From: Nonomuraea glycinis
Lineage (GTDB): Bacteria; Actinomycetota; Actinomycetes; Streptosporangiales; Streptosporangiaceae
Direction of reading: 5' to 3'
Length of the DNA: 64,000 nt
NCBI RefSeq assembly: GCF_014646515.1
Contig: NZ_BMNK01000004.1
Coordinates: 114,719 to 178,718, forward strand
Shown here: piece after piece, positions 62,800 to 64,000 of the stretch
How positions within the stretch are numbered: the first letter of the stretch is position 1
How the letters are laid out: every line of letters starts with the position of its first letter
Notes under the pieces: generated by a model
What the model was told of the DNA's origin: nothing
Seen by the model: the letters and a program-made list of their open reading frames with translations, nothing else
Databases searched by the model: none
Program-made: the position numbers and the translations under genes

Positions 62800-64000
62800 A
62801 TGGGGTTGCGGGCGCTACAGCCGATCGTCAACGCTCGGAACATGCCGGCGGACCCCGTACCCTCCTCGACCGCCACGGCGGAGCTGCTCCCCCTGGCCCT
62901 GTCGCGCCCCCACGAAGCCCTCGACAGGGCGCGTGACCTGCTCGCCGGCGACCCGCCGCCACTGGCCGCGTCCATGGCCAGGCAGGCGATCGGCATCGTG
63001 CTGCGCGAGTTCGGCGACATCGACGCCGCCGTGGCGGAGCTCGAAACCGCCGGCCGCCTCGCCCGCCAGGCCGGCTGCGCCGAGCGCGAGGCCGACGTCC
63101 AGGCGACCCTCGGCGTGGCCCTCGCCTTCGCCGGTCGTACCACGGCGGGCCGCACCGCGCTCGACGCCGCCGTCCAGCGGTCCACCGGCCTGCTGCACGG
63201 GCGCATCCTGCTGCGCAGAGGTGGCGTCCTGATCGTCCTCGGCCACCATCGCGACGCCCTGGCCGACCTCAACAACGCCGTCACCGCCCTGGGCGCCGCC
63301 GGTGACGCCATCTGGGAGGCCCGCGCCCGCAGCGAGCGCGCCACCTGCAATCTGGCGCTCGGCGCCATCGCCAAGGCCGCCGCCGACCTGGCCCGCGCCG
63401 AGGAGCTCTTCAACGCCACCGGCCAGGAGCTCGAATCGGCCGACGCCATCGTGCACCGCGGCGTCCTCGCCCTGCGCATCGGCGACCTGCCCGCCGCGCT
63501 GCTCTGCTTCGACCAGGCCGCCGAGCGCTTCGACCGGCTCGGCACCCCCGACCCCAGCCTCAGCATCGAGCGCTGCGCCGCGCTCCTGGCCGCCGGCCTG
63601 CCCCAGGACGCGCTCGCCGAGGCCCACACCGCCCTCGCCCGGCTCGAACGCATCCGCGGCCTGCCCGTCAAGAAGGCCGAGCTGCTGCTCACCGCCGCCA
63701 ACTGCGCCCTGGCCGCCCGCCGGCCCGCCGACGCGCTCGGCCACGCCGCCGACGCCGCCGATCTCTTCGGCCACCAGCACCGCCACTGGTGGCGGGCGCA
63801 CGCCCGCCTGGTCAAAGTACGAGCCCAGCTCGCCACCGGCACCACCGACGCCGCCCTGCTGCGGGAGGCCGAGGAGTGCGCCCGCGAACTGGCCGGCCTC
63901 TCCTCGCCCGACCTGCCGCTCGGCCACCTCATCGCCGGCCGCCTCGCCCTCGCCCTGGGCGACACCGCCCGCGCCACCGGCCACCTCGCCACCGCCGCAC
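62800..64000 (+). CDS. TPR-like repeat protein, N-terminal part; possible CHAT protease
   Basis: The frame is open from the ATG at 62800 (or 62842) to the window edge, about 400 residues, and is almost pure helix. Ala/Leu/Arg-rich pairs recur every 34-40 residues, for example LREFGDIDAAVAELETAGRL, LGHHRDALADLNNAVTALG and LRIGDLPAALLCFDQAAERF, as in tetratricopeptide repeats. In other actinomycetes such proteins, next to S8 protease and ECF sigma genes, end in a CHAT (caspase-like) domain. Whether one follows here cannot be seen. The start may be nearly leaderless, with TATATC at 62791. Confidence 0.72.
   Translation, partial: MGLRALQPIVNARNMPADPVPSSTATAELLPLALSRPHEALDRARDLLAGDPPPLAASMARQAIGIVLREFGDIDAAVAELETAGRLARQAGCAEREADVQATLGVALAFAGRTTAGRTALDAAVQRSTGLLHGRILLRRGGVLIVLGHHRDALADLNNAVTALGAAGDAIWEARARSERATCNLALGAIAKAAADLARAEELFNATGQELESADAIVHRGVLALRIGDLPAALLCFDQAAERFDRLGTPDPSLSIERCAALLAAGLPQDALAEAHTALARLERIRGLPVKKAELLLTAANCALAARRPADALGHAADAADLFGHQHRHWWRAHARLVKVRAQLATGTTDAALLREAEECARELAGLSSPDLPLGHLIAGRLALALGDTARATGHLATAA

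Overview
The window is one contiguous piece of a very high G+C actinomycete chromosome: third codon positions are almost all G or C and GTG/TTG starts are common. The gene set includes a Hrd-type sigma factor, WS/DGAT acyltransferase, HelR-like RNA polymerase motor, tricorn protease, Rv2578c-type radical SAM protein, DUF3040 and DUF4916 proteins, several AlkZ-like winged-helix proteins and an ECF-sigma/subtilisin/TPR module. This fits the Streptosporangiales (Nonomuraea or Streptosporangium type). The genus is an inference; no rRNA or tRNA gene was seen to settle it.

Region 1 (1-15400) is mostly metabolic and regulatory. It holds the tail of an S9 peptidase, a membrane-anchored unknown, an epoxide hydrolase, a DUF4916 Nudix-like protein and a SulP anion transporter. 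Then come three regulator/target pairs with visible palindromic operators: ArsR with an Old Yellow Enzyme, HxlR with an NmrA-like reductase, and GbsR/MarR with a two-gene ABC exporter. A two-domain SDR-DUF2867 protein, a fasciclin protein and a pentapeptide-repeat protein lie among them.

Region 2 (15350-35300) carries a divergent NAD-dependent DNA ligase, a three-gene minus-strand operon (NCS1 permease, hydantoinase-type ATPase, DUF917) for a hydantoin-like compound, an acidic repeat-rich secreted protein, an ArsR-SRPBCC pair, two AlkZ-like proteins, an adenosine deaminase relative, methyltransferases, a PP2C-like phosphatase beside a Hrd-type sigma factor, a WS/DGAT acyltransferase and a cysteine-desulfurase-like enzyme.

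Region 3 (35400-45000) is a decayed island. Two tyrosine recombinases are followed by remnants of AraC, NmrA, PadR, IS110 transposase, alpha/beta hydrolase and NTF2-like genes, an internally shortened membrane protein, a 293-bp MITE-like element with 26-bp inverted ends, a perfect 44-bp palindrome, and a lower-G+C MFS gene. The striking intact gene here encodes two complete TetR repressors fused head to tail.

Region 4 (45100-59350) returns to orderly chromosome: TetR/HelR with a shared operator, DUF4190, Nudix, acyltransferase plus a penicillin-binding protein, GntR, OsmC, DUF3040, a radical SAM gene preceded by a near-consensus actinobacterial SOS box, a tiny lysine-rich protein, tricorn protease and a GT4 glycosyltransferase.

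Region 5 (59300-64000) looks like one signalling module: a cytoplasmic subtilisin, an ECF sigma factor, a small partner protein and an HtrA-like protease on the minus strand, divergent from a large TPR-like protein that runs off the window and may end in a CHAT protease domain. This is the best candidate for an undescribed system. Short tandem repeats with a different unit at each site (27, 13/26, 23, 16 and 38 bp) sit just after several stop codons.
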